From positions 1-36,904 of the forward strand of contig JANLHM010000001.1 in NCBI GenBank assembly GCA_024654565.1: a stretch of 36,904 nucleotides of DNA, given 5' to 3'. How positions within the stretch are numbered: the stretch's first letter is position 1; each line of letters starts with the position of its first letter. Source of the stretch: Nanobdellota archaeon (GTDB lineage Archaea > Nanobdellota > Nanobdellia > Pacearchaeales > GW2011-AR1). The translations under genes were made by a program, and so were the position numbers. This document shows positions 36,310-36,904 of this stretch, piece by piece. Under the pieces are notes generated by a model. The model did not search any database. It had not been told where the DNA came from and was given only the letters and a program-made list of their open reading frames with translations.

Positions 36310-36904
36310 TTACTTTAAAACTTTAAGAATTTCAGAAATGTCATTTATCTCAAAGTCCGCTCCTGACTTTCCTCTTTCAGGAGGGTTTTCATCACCATAT
36401 CTTGCATATATTGTTTTTATTCCTAATTTTTTTGCAGTGTTTACATCCCTTTCAATCCTGTCTCCAACCATTACCGCTTCTTCAGGTTTTATGTTTAGTC
36501 TTCTTAATGCAAGTTTAAATGGAGCGGTGTGGGTTTTTTGTCTTCTTGCATCCGCTTTTGTTATTATCACTTCAAAAAATTCATCTAAATTTAGGGAAGC
36601 AATTCTCATCCACGCTTCCATAATTGGCGCATCACTAACAATTGCTAGTTTATACCCCAATCTTTTAACTTCAATTAAAGTAGGAATTACATTTGTATAT
36701 GGGGCTAGATACGTCTCCCTCATTTTTCTGTAAGCAAGAACTCCGTAAGAAATTAATTTGTAATTTTCTTTACCATAAATTTTTTTTGTAAACTTTTGAA
36801 AAATCCTTTGTGACTCTATTCCATGAAGCTCATAGAGTTCATACATTAATTTTAAAGCATCACTTTTAGACATATTTAATCCAGCTTTAATCATCGCTTC
36901 TATT
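36310..36904 (-). CDS. HAD-superfamily hydrolase, N-terminus beyond the window (partial)
   Basis: The frame is open at the right edge; visible are ~197 residues. Motif II (VSDAP), motif III Lys (TAPFKLALRRL) and motif IV (VGDRIERDV) are present, but the catalytic motif I (DxDxT) is outside. Similar to the archaeal phosphatase-like HADs (IEAMIKAGL follows the motif I helix). An ATG at 36894 is probably internal. Substrate unknown. Confidence 0.85.
   Translation of the reverse strand, partial: IEAMIKAGLNMSKSDALKLMYELYELHGIESQRIFQKFTKKIYGKENYKLISYGVLAYRKMRETYLAPYTNVIPTLIEVKRLGYKLAIVSDAPIMEAWMRIASLNLDEFFEVIITKADARRQKTHTAPFKLALRRLNIKPEEAVMVGDRIERDVNTAKKLGIKTIYARYGDENPPERGKSGADFEINDISEILKVLK

Overview
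The window looks like chromosomal DNA from an AT-rich archaeon of the DPANN group, probably of the Pacearchaeota/Woesearchaeota kind. The archaeal core genes show this: TFB, proteasome alpha subunit, SBDS, the exosome subunits Rrp4, Rrp41 and Rrp42, RNA polymerase subunit K, Cbf5, TrmY, and ribosomal proteins S19e, L39e and L31e. Promoters are TATA-type boxes about 22-33 nt before many start codons, and most starts lack a Shine-Dalgarno sequence. The lineage is inferred from gene content and style; no marker phylogeny was run.

Layout. (1) 1-3315: four tightly packed + strand genes for exported or membrane-anchored surface proteins: a collagen-like/tail-fibre-like protein cut by the window edge, a thrombospondin-type protein, a beta-helix protein and a small anchored protein. 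The last three appear to share a membrane-proximal beta-sandwich. (2) 3316-3764: no protein gene. It holds a minus-strand tRNA-Leu(UAG) whose 5' and 3' ends are duplicated in the flanks, two ~105-nt tandem units and a predicted three-way-junction element. (3) 3765-14569: information processing. TFB diverges from a psmA-SBDS-Rrp4-Rrp41-Rrp42-RpoK block, followed by enolase, a glycerolipid acyltransferase, and S19e-L39e-L31e. Six small proteins of 102-122 aa that I do not recognise are threaded between the conserved genes. (4) 14573-17884: Ogg2 glycosylase, exported MsrB-MsrA fusion, DUF5652 protein, endonuclease III without an Fe-S cluster, and an AlkD-like protein. Together these repair oxidised or alkylated DNA and oxidised protein. 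(5) 17917-27606: mixed housekeeping: YitT transporter-like protein, PH-domain protein, Cbf5, a lipoprotein cluster, TrmY, deaminase, acylphosphatase, RNase HI (with a duplicated start), LMW phosphatase, 2H phosphoesterase, MscS and LysRS.

(6) 27656-32859 is the most accessory-like part. A five-gene minus-strand operon (AbrB-like protein, two-helix membrane protein, 51-aa Cys protein, TPR-like membrane protein, DUF4238 protein) diverges from a type II restriction-modification pair: a C5-cytosine methyltransferase and a Bsp6I-family endonuclease. Two direct repeats in the divergent promoter region look like operators. A Cas4/RecB-like nuclease lies beyond. (7) 32916-36904: flavoprotein, membrane proteins, TspO, two divergent small DNA-binding-like genes around a clean 9-bp inverted repeat, an excalibur-domain protein and a HAD hydrolase running off the window.

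The best candidates for undescribed biology are the AbrB/DUF4238 operon coupled to the R-M system, the surface-protein module with its shared domain, the tRNA-Leu locus with duplicated ends, and the unrecognised genes inserted in the exosome operon.
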